From the NCBI RefSeq assembly GCF_022678645.1, contig NZ_JALBWV010000056.1:1-61032 (forward strand): a DNA stretch of 61,032 nucleotides. The letters are read 5' to 3'. A program made the position numbers and the translations under genes. Source of the DNA: Saccharopolyspora soli. GTDB lineage: Bacteria; Actinomycetota; Actinomycetes; Mycobacteriales; Pseudonocardiaceae. The notes beneath the pieces are model-generated. The model was not told the origin of the DNA. It made no database searches and saw only the letters and a list, made by a program, of their open reading frames with translations. Each line of letters begins with the position of its first letter. Position 1 is the first letter of the stretch. Positions 44,686 to 53,625 of this stretch are shown here, piece after piece.

Positions 44686-45695
44686 GCACGATCGACTGCC
44701 ACGCCCACGTCGTGCCGGATGAACTGCTGGCCGAGCTGGCCCGGAACTCCTCCGGCATCGACGGCGTCACCGCGAGGAAGGCCGAGCAGGGGTGGCTCGT
44801 CGAATTGCCCGGCGCGGGCGAGCGCCTGGTGCGCGAACGGATGTGCCAGGCCGAGCGTCGGCTCGCCTATCTGTCCACTGTGGGCATCGATCGCCAGGTT
44901 GTCGCGCCGTGGCTGGACGTGCAGCCGACGCCCGCGATGAGCGCGGGCGCGGCCAGGAGCTGGGCGCGCAGGCTGAACGAGGCGATCAGCGAGCACGCGT
45001 CGGAGGGCTCGGCTGGCACCTTCGCCACGGTCGCCCTCGACGACCCGGACACGGCCGCGGCCGACCTGGCCGACGCGGTCGAGCAGGACGGCATGAGCGG
45101 CCTGATCCTCAGCACCGACCCGGTGCACTGCGAGAACCTCGCCGACTCACGACTTGATCCACTGTGGACTGTGGCGGAATCGCTCGGTGTTCCGGTGCTG
45201 CTGCACCCGTCTTCGGACGGCCCGTCCCGCGTCCTGCCCGACAGCGCGGATTTCGCGAACGCCTACTGCCGACTGGTCGACACGAGCTTCGCGGTCGCCC
45301 GACTCATCCTGTCCGGCGTCCTCGACCGGCACCCGAACCTGCGGCTGATCACCGTGCACGGCGGTGGTTTCCTTCCGTTCCAAAGTGGACGGTTGGATGG
45401 CGCGCATCGGGCGGACCGGCTGGCGTCCTACCAGACCGAGCGGGAACGGCCGTCGGACTACCTCTCCGACCTCTACTACGACACCGTCGCGATGTCGGCG
45501 TCGGCGATCCGCTTCCTCGTCGACCTCGTCGGGCCGGAGCGGGTTCTGCTCGGCACCGACTACCCGTTCGCGCTCGGCGACCCCGACCCGGTGGGGACCG
45601 TTGAGTCCTTGGCCCTGGCGCCAGCGGCGTCGGCCGCGGTGCTCGGCGGGAACATCGCGGGCCTGATGTCGGGGAGTGAACGTGTCCGACTCTGA
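44682..45695 (+). CDS. amidohydrolase 2 family protein (ACMSD-like)
   Basis: Metal-dependent TIM-barrel hydrolase or non-oxidative decarboxylase of 337 aa. The metal-binding HxH is in IDCHAHVVP (His7, His9), further ligands are in VLLHPSSDG and ITVHGGGF, and the catalytic Asp is in LGTDYPFALGDP. Relatives include aminocarboxymuconate semialdehyde decarboxylase, gamma-resorcylate decarboxylase and hydrolases of ring-opened products. It overlaps genes on both sides, so it is one step of the same pathway. Whether it hydrolyses or decarboxylates cannot be told. Confidence 0.88.
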   Translation: MSTIDCHAHVVPDELLAELARNSSGIDGVTARKAEQGWLVELPGAGERLVRERMCQAERRLAYLSTVGIDRQVVAPWLDVQPTPAMSAGAARSWARRLNEAISEHASEGSAGTFATVALDDPDTAAADLADAVEQDGMSGLILSTDPVHCENLADSRLDPLWTVAESLGVPVLLHPSSDGPSRVLPDSADFANAYCRLVDTSFAVARLILSGVLDRHPNLRLITVHGGGFLPFQSGRLDGAHRADRLASYQTERERPSDYLSDLYYDTVAMSASAIRFLVDLVGPERVLLGTDYPFALGDPDPVGTVESLALAPAASAAVLGGNIAGLMSGSERVRL

Positions 45696-46542
45696 CGGCA
45701 TCGTGCGCTTCGTCGACGGTCCAAGCGGCCGGATCGCCTACCGCAGAACAGGATCCGGCCCGCCCCTCGTGCTGCTGCACCCGCTCGCCCTGTCCGGACG
45801 GGTGTGGGACCCGGTGGTCGACCAGCTCGCCGACCACTTCGACACGATCGCCCCCGACGCCAGGGGACACGGCCAAAGCGGCTGGGACCGCGCGGAGTTC
45901 GGGGTCACCGAACTGGCCGACGACATCGTCGCGCTGCTCGACGGACTCGGGTTCCCGGCGGCCCACCTGGTCGGCATGTCCATGGGCGGCAGCGTCGCGA
46001 TCAACGTCGCGGGTCGCCACCCCGGCCGTGTTGAGCGGCTGGTGCTCGCCGACACGACCGCGTGGTACGGCGCCGACGCGGTGCCGACCTGGACCCAGCG
46101 GGCCGAGAAGGTGCGCACCACCGGGCGACCGGCGCAGATCCCGTTCCAGGTGGACCGCTGGTTCACCGAGCACTTCCGCCGCACCCACCCGGCGGAGGTC
46201 AACCGCGTCGTCGGCATCTTCCTCGCCACCGACTCGGCCGCGCACGCCCAGGCGAGCCTGGCCCTCGGCCGAATGGACGGCCGCGAACTGCTTCCGTCGA
46301 TCACGGCGCCGACCCTCGCGTTCGCTGGCGAGGAGGACTACGCCACGCCACCCGAGATGGCGGTCTACGCCGCGGAACACGTCGCCGACGGCACCGCGCT
46401 GAACCTTCCCGGACTGCGCCACCTGTCACTGGTCGAGCGCCCGGCGCTGGCCGGGCTGGTGCGTGCGCACCTCGAGGGCACCGGGCTGCCAGCCGGGTTG
46501 CCAGCGGCCTCGTGCGGGTGCGCGGCGGGGGTGCGGTCGTGA
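45682..46542 (+). CDS. alpha/beta hydrolase (enol-lactonase/C-C hydrolase-like)
   Basis: A 286-aa hydrolase. GTG 45682, with GGGGAG spaced five bases upstream, is preferred over GTG 45676. The fold is complete: oxyanion region LLHPLALSGRVWDP, nucleophile elbow GMSMGGSVA, acid in GEEDYATPP, histidine in GLRHLSLVE. It resembles 3-oxoadipate enol-lactonase and MhpC-type hydrolases. A Cys/Gly-rich tail follows, and its TGA overlaps the coxM-2 start. It probably acts on a ring-opened intermediate. Confidence 0.88.
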   Translation: MSDSDGIVRFVDGPSGRIAYRRTGSGPPLVLLHPLALSGRVWDPVVDQLADHFDTIAPDARGHGQSGWDRAEFGVTELADDIVALLDGLGFPAAHLVGMSMGGSVAINVAGRHPGRVERLVLADTTAWYGADAVPTWTQRAEKVRTTGRPAQIPFQVDRWFTEHFRRTHPAEVNRVVGIFLATDSAAHAQASLALGRMDGRELLPSITAPTLAFAGEEDYATPPEMAVYAAEHVADGTALNLPGLRHLSLVERPALAGLVRAHLEGTGLPAGLPAASCGCAAGVRS

Positions 46543-47393
46543 AGCCCCGCCCGTTCACCTACCACGCTCCGACCTCGGTTCCCGAGGCGTTGGAGCTGCT
46601 AGCCGAGCACTCCAACGACGCCAAGGTGCTCGGCGGTGGCCAGAGCCTGGTCCCGTTGCTCAACTTCCGCATGGCCTCGCCGGAACACCTGGTCGACATC
46701 AACCGGCTGCCGGAGCTCGACACCGTGGTCCGCGAGCGCGGTGGCTGGCGCATCCCCGCCCTGGTGCGCCAGCGGACGGCCGAGCGCTCGCCGGAGCTCG
46801 CCGCGGCCTTCCCGCTGCTGCCGATGGCGCTGTCCCAGGTCGCGCACCCGCAGATCCGCAACCGGGGCACGGTCTGCGGCAGCGCCGCGCACGCCGACCC
46901 GGCGGCCGAACTGCCAGCGGTGCTGACCGCGCTCGGGGCGACCATGCACGTCGCCTCCACCGGCGGCACCCGCGCGATCAGCGCCGACGACTTCTTCATC
47001 TTCCACTTCACCACCGCGATGCGGCCGGATGAACTGCTGGTCGGCATCGGCATCGACGACCTCCCGCCCGGCACGACGACCGGGTTCGCGGAACTCGCCG
47101 CCCGGCACGGGGACTTCGCGCTCGCGGCGGTGGCCGGGGTGGTGACCCGCGACGACGGCGGGACCGTACGCGCCTGCCGCCTCGTGGCCGCGGGTGTCGC
47201 CGGTCGGCCGTTCCGCCTGGCTGAGACCGAGGCCACCCTGCTCGGCAACCCGCTGACCCACGAGGCGCTCGTGGCGGCGCAGCATGCCGCGCGCCTGGAG
47301 GTCGACCCGCCCGGCGATATCCACGCGCCGACCGCGTACCGCAAGCAGCTGGTGGGCGTGCTGACCCGCCGCGTGCTCAGCTCGATGTCCTAG
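46539..47393 (+). CDS. molybdenum hydroxylase FAD subunit 2 (CoxM-like)
   Basis: FAD subunit of the second enzyme, 284 aa, with GTG in the upstream TGA. FAD motifs are GGGQSLVPLL and TVCGSAAHADPAAELP. It opens an M-S-L block, the order of classical cox operons, unlike the L-M-S order of the first set. The two sets therefore come from different lineages rather than a local duplication. Confidence 0.93.
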   Translation: MKPRPFTYHAPTSVPEALELLAEHSNDAKVLGGGQSLVPLLNFRMASPEHLVDINRLPELDTVVRERGGWRIPALVRQRTAERSPELAAAFPLLPMALSQVAHPQIRNRGTVCGSAAHADPAAELPAVLTALGATMHVASTGGTRAISADDFFIFHFTTAMRPDELLVGIGIDDLPPGTTTGFAELAARHGDFALAAVAGVVTRDDGGTVRACRLVAAGVAGRPFRLAETEATLLGNPLTHEALVAAQHAARLEVDPPGDIHAPTAYRKQLVGVLTRRVLSSMS

Positions 47394-47413
47394 CCGAAGG
47401 AGGTGACCTGACC

Positions 47414-47896
47414 GTGCACCACATCATCACCACGGTCAACGGTGCCGTCTACGAATCCGATGTGGACAGTCGAATGTCCCTCGCCGACTTCCTGCGCCAC
47501 CGGTTGCGGCTCACCGGCACCCACGTCGGATGCGAGCACGGGGTGTGCGGGGCGTGCACCGTGCACGTCGACGGCGCGGCCGTGCGGTCCTGCCTGATGC
47601 TCGCGGTGCAGGCCGACGGGTGCGAGATCGACACGGTCGAGGGGCTGGCGTCGCCGGATGGACAGCTAACGCCATTGCAGGAGAGCTTCCACAAGCACCA
47701 TGCGTTGCAGTGCGGCTTCTGCACCAGTGGCTTCCTGATGAGCGCCACCGAAGCGCTGCGCGAGGGCGCGGTCGACACGCCGCAGCAGGCCCGCGAGGTG
47801 CTCAGCGGCAACATCTGCCGCTGCACCGGATACGCGGGCCTCGTCGACGCCGTCCTTGAGGCGTCCGAGCGGACGAAGAGCGTGGACCATGGCTGA
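47414..47896 (+). CDS. molybdenum hydroxylase [2Fe-2S] subunit 2 (CoxS-like)
   Basis: Electron-transfer subunit of 160 aa, the usual family length. GTG 47414 follows AAGGAGGTGACC. Cluster motifs are CEHGVCGACTVHVDG and CGFC with CRCTGYAG. It has no membrane tail, unlike the first set. Its C-terminus overlaps the start of the large subunit by eight bases. Confidence 0.94.
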   Translation: MHHIITTVNGAVYESDVDSRMSLADFLRHRLRLTGTHVGCEHGVCGACTVHVDGAAVRSCLMLAVQADGCEIDTVEGLASPDGQLTPLQESFHKHHALQCGFCTSGFLMSATEALREGAVDTPQQAREVLSGNICRCTGYAGLVDAVLEASERTKSVDHG

Positions 47897-50210
47897 GGGC
47901 GCGATGATCGGTGCGGCGGTGCCGCGCCGCGAGGACCAGCGGCTGCTCACCGGCGCGGGCACCTACCTCGACGACGTGGACCTGCCCGGCTGCTACGAGG
48001 CCGCGTTCCTGCGCAGCCCGCACGCCGCCGCCCGCGTGCTCGGCATCGACACCTCGGCGGCGAAAGCCGTCCCCGGCGTGATCGGCGTCTGGACCGGCCG
48101 GGAGCTCACCGACCTGGTGAAGCCGATCCCGCCGAAGGTCACCAACCCCAAGCTCGTCGACGTGCCGAGGTACCCGCTGCCCCCGGACGCCGCGCACTTC
48201 GTCGGCGAACCCCTGGCCGTCGTCGTCGCCACATCCCGCCACGTCGCCGAGGACGCCGTCGAGCTGATCGACGTCGACTACGAGGTCCTGCCTGCCATCG
48301 CGTCGACCGGGGCGGCGCTGGCCGAGGACGCGCCGAAGGTGCACGAGGAAGTGCCGGACAACGTCGCGATCCACCTCGTCCAGACGGCCGGGGATCCCGA
48401 GACGGCGCTGGAGACCGCCCCGCACCGGCTGCGCGAGCGGTTCATCATCGCCCGTGGCGGCGGCCACTCGATGGAGACCAGGGGCATCGCCGCGCGCTAC
48501 GACGCCTCGACCGGCCAGTTCACCGTGTGGCCGTGCAGCCAGTCGCCGCACTACACGCGGAACCTGATCGCGTCCTTCTGCGATGTGGTCGAGGACGACG
48601 TCCGGGTGGTCGTGCCGCGCGACAACGGCGGCGGGTTCGGCCCGAAGGCGCAGTTCCACGGCGAAGACGCGGTCGTCCCGTACCTGGCGAGGCTGCTCGA
48701 CAACCCGGTGAAGTGGATCGAGGATCGCAGCGAGAACTTCGTCGCGACGATGATGGAGCGCACCCAGGTGCACGACGTCGAGGTGGCGTTCGACGACGAC
48801 GGTCGGCTGCTCGCGGTGAAGGACGTCTTCCAGCACGACCAGGGCGCCTACTGCGCTGGCCTGCAGGTCCCCACGATCACGCTGAGCACGTTGCCCGGCC
48901 AGTACCGCATCCCCAACATCCACTCCGAGCTGATCGCCTGCTACACCAACATGGTGCCGACGAGTTCGGTGCGCGGCGCGGGTCGGCCACAGGCGGTGGT
49001 GGCGATGGAGCGGATGGTGGACCGCATCGCCGAACACCTCGGTGCCGATCCCGCGGAGGTGCGCCGGATCAACCTCGTGCAGGCCGACGAGTTCCCCTAC
49101 CGGGTCGGCCTGACCTTCCGCGACGGCAGCCCGCTGACCTACGACAGCGGCGATTTCCCAGCCCTGCACCAGGCCGTGCTGGACAAGTTCGACTACGAAG
49201 GGGAGCGCGCGCGGCAGCGGGAGCTGCGGGAACAAGGCCGTTTGATCGGCATCGGGCTCGGCGCGTACGTGGAGGGCTGCGGGCTCGGTCCGTACGAGGG
49301 CGCGCGTCTGCGGCTGACCAACAACGGCATGGTGCTCGTGACGCTGGCGGCCACGCCGCTCGGCCAGGGCTACGAGACCGTTTACGCCCAGATCGCCTCG
49401 GACGCCATGGGCCTGGACATGCGGCACATCGCGGTCGCCACCGGCGACACCGCCAGGATTCCCTTCGGCCAGGGCAGTTTCGCTTCGCGCACGACCGTGA
49501 CCGCAGGTTCGGCGACGTTCCAGGCGGCCCAGCGCCTGCGGGACCTGATCCTGGAGGTCGCCGAGGTGTTGCTCAAGACCAGCGCCGCGGACCTGCGCTT
49601 CGACGGCGACCGGGTGTGCGTCGTCGGCAGCCCGGAGCGCGGGGTGACGCTCGCCGAGGTCGCGCAGGTGGCGAACATCGGCAAGCACGGCATCACCATG
49701 CAGGCCGGGGTGCCCGCCGGGATCGAGGCGACGTCCTATTTCGCGCCGGAGCGGGCGGCCTATGCCAGTGGGATGCACGCCGCGACCGTGGAGGTGGACC
49801 CGGAGACCGGTGCGGTGCGGATCCTGCGGTACGTCATCGGCCACGACTGCGGCACCGTGATCAACCCGATGCTGGTCGACGGCCAGGTGCTCGGCGGGTT
49901 CGCCCACGGGATCGGCAACGCGCTGTACGAGGAGCCCTGCTACGACGAGGCGGGCCAGCCGCAGACCACGAGCTACCTGGACTACGCGCTGCCCTCGTCG
50001 GTCGAGGTGCCGCCGGTCGAGCTGGTCCACCTTTACACGCCGAGCCCGCTGAACCCGTTGGGGGTCAAGGGCGCGGGCGAGGGCGGCACGATCCCGGTCC
50101 CCGCGACGATCGCCAACGCGGTGGAGGACGCCCTGCGGCCGTTCGGCGCGCGGATCAACAACCTTCCGCTGACTCCCGCGAAGATCTTCGCCGCGGTGTC
50201 CGGCGGCTGA
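47889..50210 (+). CDS. molybdenum hydroxylase large subunit 2 (CoxL-like)
   Basis: Molybdopterin subunit of 773 aa; ATG 47889. Motifs are GGGFGPKAQFHGE, the active-site loop SSVRGAGRPQAV, and the catalytic Glu731 in KGAGEGG. As in the first set there is no Cys-Ser-Phe-Arg loop, ruling out form I CO dehydrogenase. The two large subunits are clearly different proteins, so the pathway has two separate hydroxylation (or aldehyde oxidation) steps. Confidence 0.94.
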   Translation: MAEGAMIGAAVPRREDQRLLTGAGTYLDDVDLPGCYEAAFLRSPHAAARVLGIDTSAAKAVPGVIGVWTGRELTDLVKPIPPKVTNPKLVDVPRYPLPPDAAHFVGEPLAVVVATSRHVAEDAVELIDVDYEVLPAIASTGAALAEDAPKVHEEVPDNVAIHLVQTAGDPETALETAPHRLRERFIIARGGGHSMETRGIAARYDASTGQFTVWPCSQSPHYTRNLIASFCDVVEDDVRVVVPRDNGGGFGPKAQFHGEDAVVPYLARLLDNPVKWIEDRSENFVATMMERTQVHDVEVAFDDDGRLLAVKDVFQHDQGAYCAGLQVPTITLSTLPGQYRIPNIHSELIACYTNMVPTSSVRGAGRPQAVVAMERMVDRIAEHLGADPAEVRRINLVQADEFPYRVGLTFRDGSPLTYDSGDFPALHQAVLDKFDYEGERARQRELREQGRLIGIGLGAYVEGCGLGPYEGARLRLTNNGMVLVTLAATPLGQGYETVYAQIASDAMGLDMRHIAVATGDTARIPFGQGSFASRTTVTAGSATFQAAQRLRDLILEVAEVLLKTSAADLRFDGDRVCVVGSPERGVTLAEVAQVANIGKHGITMQAGVPAGIEATSYFAPERAAYASGMHAATVEVDPETGAVRILRYVIGHDCGTVINPMLVDGQVLGGFAHGIGNALYEEPCYDEAGQPQTTSYLDYALPSSVEVPPVELVHLYTPSPLNPLGVKGAGEGGTIPVPATIANAVEDALRPFGARINNLPLTPAKIFAAVSGG

Positions 50211-50225
50211 CCAGGAAGGCCGACG

Positions 50226-50879
50226 ATGCAGCTATCGAACAGCTTCACGGTCCCGGTGCCGGTGGAAACGGCGTGGTCGACCCTGCTCGACGTCGAGCGG
50301 ATCGCGCCGTGCATGCCCGGCGCGGCAGTCGACCGCGTCGACGGGAACGACGTCCTGGGCAGCGTGACGGTGAAGCTCGGCCCGATCATGATGCGCTACC
50401 AGGGGACGATGACGTTCACCGAGCGGGACGAGGCCAGCCACCGCGCGGTGCTGACGGCCAGCGCCAAGGAGGTCCGTGGCGGCGGCTTCGTCAACGCCAC
50501 GATCGCGGCGACCCTGGCGCCTGCCGACGACGGAACCGAGGTGTCCGTGGTGACCGACCTGGACGTGACGGGCAAGGCGGCGCAGTTCGGCCGCAACGTC
50601 CTGTCCGATGTCAGCAGCCACCTGGTCGGTCAGTTCGCGGACAACCTCGCCGGGGAGATCCGCTCGGGCGGCGGCAAGGCGGCTGGCGACCCCGCTCCCG
50701 CGACGCCCTCCGGCGAGCGGTCCGGTGCGGCGGCCCCGCCCGCGACACCGAACGGCGGTGCCAGCCTAAACGCGCTGGAGCTGCTGAAGGCGCCAGCCCG
50801 CAGGCTGCTCCCACCGGTGCTCACCGGCGTGATCATCGGCGTGGTCATCGGACGGCTCTCCAAGCGCCGCACGCGCTGA
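50226..50879 (+). CDS. CoxG-like SRPBCC protein with C-terminal membrane anchor
   Basis: A 217-aa protein. Residues 1-145 form the START/SRPBCC hydrophobic-pocket fold (VPVPVETAWSTLLDVERIAPCMPGA, family pattern); a proline/alanine linker (150-180) and a membrane helix (LLPPVLTGVIIGVVIGRL) ending in RRTR follow. CoxG proteins attach the molybdenum enzyme to the membrane, and in CO-oxidising mycobacteria they are reported to bind menaquinone and deliver it. Its place directly after the second large subunit implies quinone-linked electron flow here too. Confidence 0.92.
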   Translation: MQLSNSFTVPVPVETAWSTLLDVERIAPCMPGAAVDRVDGNDVLGSVTVKLGPIMMRYQGTMTFTERDEASHRAVLTASAKEVRGGGFVNATIAATLAPADDGTEVSVVTDLDVTGKAAQFGRNVLSDVSSHLVGQFADNLAGEIRSGGGKAAGDPAPATPSGERSGAAAPPATPNGGASLNALELLKAPARRLLPPVLTGVIIGVVIGRLSKRRTR

Positions 50880-50927
50880 AGCCAGCCGCACTCGAAATAC
50901 CCCTTGCCGTCGTCGCAGCGCTGGCGT

Positions 50928-50956
50928 AATAATAAACCGACAGTCGGTTTATTATT
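50928..50956. promoter_or_regulatory. perfect 29-bp palindromic operator
   Basis: AATAATAAACCGAC (50928-50941), a central A, then the exact complement GTCGGTTTATTATT (50943-50956). An AT-rich block in GC-rich DNA, it ends one base before the GGAGG of the TetR gene, so a bound regulator would cover promoter and leader. It is typical of a TetR autoregulatory site. Confidence 0.85.
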
Positions 50957-50967
50957 GGAGGATGCGG

Positions 50968-51675
50968 GTGGCGCGGACGGTTGACAGGGCGGCGCACGCT
51001 GCTCGGCGTGGTGAGTTCCTCGACGCATTCCAGCGCCTGGTGGCGACCAAGGGGTACGAGAAGGCGAGCACCCAGGACGTATTGAGCGAGGTGGGTGCGT
51101 CGCGCGGCTCGCTCTACCACTACTTCGGGTCCAAGCGGGAGTTGCTGGACGCGCTGGTGGAGCGGAGCGTGGCGGCGTCCGTGTCGCAGCTCGGCGAGCT
51201 GATCGCGGACGACAGTCTGAGTGCGACCGACAAGCTCAACCGGTTCTTCGCGTCGCTGGCGGACTGGAAGACGCAGCGCCGGGAAGTCGTGGTCGAGGCG
51301 ATGCGCATCCGGCGTTCCGATGAGAACGCACTGGTCAACCAGGCGATGCGGACCATGAGCGTCGAACGGATCGCGCCGCTGCTGGCCGAGATCGTCGAGC
51401 GGGGTGTGCGGGAGAAGGCGTTCACGACCGCACATCCCGCCCAGACCGGGCGGATCCTGATCGGTCTCATCGGCGACCTCGACGCCGCCCTGTTCGACCT
51501 GTTCTTCGCCGTGGAGTCGGGCGCGGCTGAACATGCCGAGGTCGAGCGGACCGTCGCGGCGTACACCAGTGCGTTCGAGCGGGTGCTCGGCGCGGCGGAC
51601 GGGACGATCACGCTCGTCGCGCCCTCGGTTCTGCGCTCGTGGTTCTCCGGGAAAGAGAAAGGTGACCAGCAGTGA
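50968..51675 (+). CDS. TetR family regulator
   Basis: A 235-aa regulator. GTG 50968 has GGAGG six bases upstream; the ATG at 50962 directly abuts the ribosome site and is less likely. Residues ~12-60 are the TetR helix-turn-helix (ASTQDVLSEVGASRGSLYHYFGSKRELLDAL, family pattern); the rest is a helical ligand domain. It is followed by and overlaps an alpha/beta hydrolase gene (GTGA). The palindrome upstream is its likely operator. Confidence 0.93.
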   Translation: MARTVDRAAHAARRGEFLDAFQRLVATKGYEKASTQDVLSEVGASRGSLYHYFGSKRELLDALVERSVAASVSQLGELIADDSLSATDKLNRFFASLADWKTQRREVVVEAMRIRRSDENALVNQAMRTMSVERIAPLLAEIVERGVREKAFTTAHPAQTGRILIGLIGDLDAALFDLFFAVESGAAEHAEVERTVAAYTSAFERVLGAADGTITLVAPSVLRSWFSGKEKGDQQ

Positions 51676-52703
51676 CCAAGTTTGTCTACCCGCCGGGAGT
51701 GCGTGTCGAGCACGTCAGGTTCCCGGTGGGCGGTGCGGAAGGCGGGATGGCCGAGTGCGCCGCCGATCTCTACACGTCCGAGGAGATCACCGACCCGGCG
51801 CCACGACCGGGCATCGTCCTCGCGTGGAGCGGGATCACGCCCAAGGAGGCCAACGCGGGCGTCGCGTGGTACCTCGCCCGTGCGGGCTACGTCTGCCTGG
51901 CGATCGACTACCGCACGTCCGGCGCCAGCACGGGCACCCCGCGGGGTCAGCAGTACTTCGAGAACAACGTGCAGGACATGCGTTGTGCGTTGCTCTACCT
52001 CCGCTCCCGTCCCGAGGTCGATCCCGACCTGATCGGCCTGCACGGGGTGAGCCCGAGCGGCGCGATCGCGATGCGGGTCGCCGCGCGGGACCGGCGCGTG
52101 AAGTGCGTTTCCGCGCTGTACCCGAGCACGCTCCTCGGCTACGAGGACCTGCTGCCGCAGGAGATCATCGAGGCGGACCTCAAGCAGCGGTTCACCACCG
52201 GCACTGGCGCGACGATGCCGTACCTCAATGTCGTTGGCTGGCCGGAGCCGGGAAAGGGCTACGCGCGCCTGAGCCTTGAGATGTACGAAGGCTTCGACAA
52301 CGAGATGTTGGTGGAGTCACTGGAGAAGTTCGACAGCTGGTACCCGGCGCGGTTCGCCGCTCGGGTGGCGCCGACGCCGCTGCAGTTCGTCGGTGCGAAC
52401 GGCGACGACATCTACCACGACCTCGAACAGATGACGCGGGTCATGGAGATGGCGGGCGAACCGAAGCGGCTGGTCGTGCTCGGCTACGACGGCATGGGCA
52501 TGTACGTCGAACCCGGCCTCGGCGAGGCGATGCGCGCGACCATCGGCTGGTTCGACCACCACATGCGCGGCACACCGTTGCCGCCGGTCGCCCCACCCGG
52601 AGACACGGCGATCACACCCCTGGCCCCCGACGCGGTGCAGGCCGGACTCGTCTCGGGAACCCCAAACTGGAAACCCACCCGGGACCCAGCCACCGAACGC
52701 TGA
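51672..52703 (+). CDS. alpha/beta hydrolase, dienelactone hydrolase-like, catalytic His not evident
   Basis: A 343-aa protein of the esterase/dienelactone hydrolase group. The nucleophile region reads LHGVSPSGAIAM and the acid is in FVGANGDDIYHD. Where relatives have a GxxHFDxY histidine motif, this protein has LGYDGMGMYVEPG, with no histidine; the later WFDHHMRG is the usual tail motif. It may be inactive, use another residue, or serve as a lyase-like or binding protein. It starts inside the TetR stop codon. Confidence 0.82.
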   Translation: MTKFVYPPGVRVEHVRFPVGGAEGGMAECAADLYTSEEITDPAPRPGIVLAWSGITPKEANAGVAWYLARAGYVCLAIDYRTSGASTGTPRGQQYFENNVQDMRCALLYLRSRPEVDPDLIGLHGVSPSGAIAMRVAARDRRVKCVSALYPSTLLGYEDLLPQEIIEADLKQRFTTGTGATMPYLNVVGWPEPGKGYARLSLEMYEGFDNEMLVESLEKFDSWYPARFAARVAPTPLQFVGANGDDIYHDLEQMTRVMEMAGEPKRLVVLGYDGMGMYVEPGLGEAMRATIGWFDHHMRGTPLPPVAPPGDTAITPLAPDAVQAGLVSGTPNWKPTRDPATER

Positions 52704-52973
52704 CGCCCCTCAACCCCGCCGCGCTCAAAGGACGTGATTCATCATCCACATTGGACAGTGGGGTGAGTCGGCGTTGTCGAACGGCGTGCTGTCACTTTCG
52801 CCGACCGCCGCCAGCTGCCCGGCCACGATAGCCGAGCGCTATGCCGCGTGTAGTGGATCGGTTATCGCTGCGCTGCCAGGTGCGAGCTTCAATCGGCTGC
52901 ATGCGTGAGGTCGTGGCCGCTATCACCGGTGCCTCCAGTGCGATCGTGGACGGCACTCGGATGCTGGACACCG

Positions 52974-53625
52974 TTAGCGTCCCCGCATGCCGGACGTGGC
53001 AGACCACGTTCCGAGCAGGCGCAGCGAGTCGTGTGCGGCAGAGTCCGGATCTGCGGCGTATACGACGAGGTATTGGTCCGTCTCGCCCTCGACCGCGTAG
53101 CGCTGCGAAGCGAGGGTGAGCGTACCGACGGCCGGGTGCCGGAAAGTCTTCTTCCGGCGGCCCGCGGCGCGTACCTGGTGGCTGGCCCACCAGGTACGGA
53201 AATCACTGTCCTTCAAGGACAGTTCTCCTACGAGTGCCGCGAGTCGGCTGTCGTCCGGATAGCGGCCCGCATCCAGCCGCAGGTGGGCGACGCATTCCTT
53301 GGCCACGCCTTGCCAGTCCTCGTACAGGGTCCGAAAGGCGGGATCCAGGAAGGTCAGCCGGACCATGTTGCGGTTCTCGGGAGGTAGGGCGGAGAAGTCG
53401 GTGAACAACGCCGCGGCCGCGGCGTTCCAGGCCAGGACGTCGAGGCAACGCCCCACTACCAGCGCGGGCAGATACGTCATCTCGTCCAGCAACTGCTGGG
53501 TCACCGGCTTCACCCGCTGCGCGGCGGGCTTGCGCTGCAGTGGACCTCGGGCGGTGTCAGCGATAGTCAGGAGGTAGTCCCGCGCGTCCGGTTCGAGGCA
53601 CAGGGCGTCAGCGAGCGCCAGCCTG
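52974..53625 (-). pseudogene. XRE/MmyB-type regulator lacking its HTH
   Basis: The C-terminal MmyB-like ligand domain is complete (MTYLPALVVGRCLDVLAWNAAAAALF, AFRTLYEDWQGVAKECVAHLRLDAG, GTLTLASQRYAV, ending near a TGA at 52974; family patterns). On the N-terminal side recognisable sequence begins at RLALADALCLEPDARDYLLTIAD, just after where the helix-turn-helix should be. Beyond about 53625 the DNA belongs to a facing aldo/keto reductase. The HTH and start were deleted. Confidence 0.8.

Noticed and set aside
35661..50879. Carbon monoxide dehydrogenase genes
   Set aside because: Both large subunits carry YRGAGR/VRGAGR loops, not the AYxCSFR loop of CO-oxidising CoxL, and they sit among ring-degradation genes.
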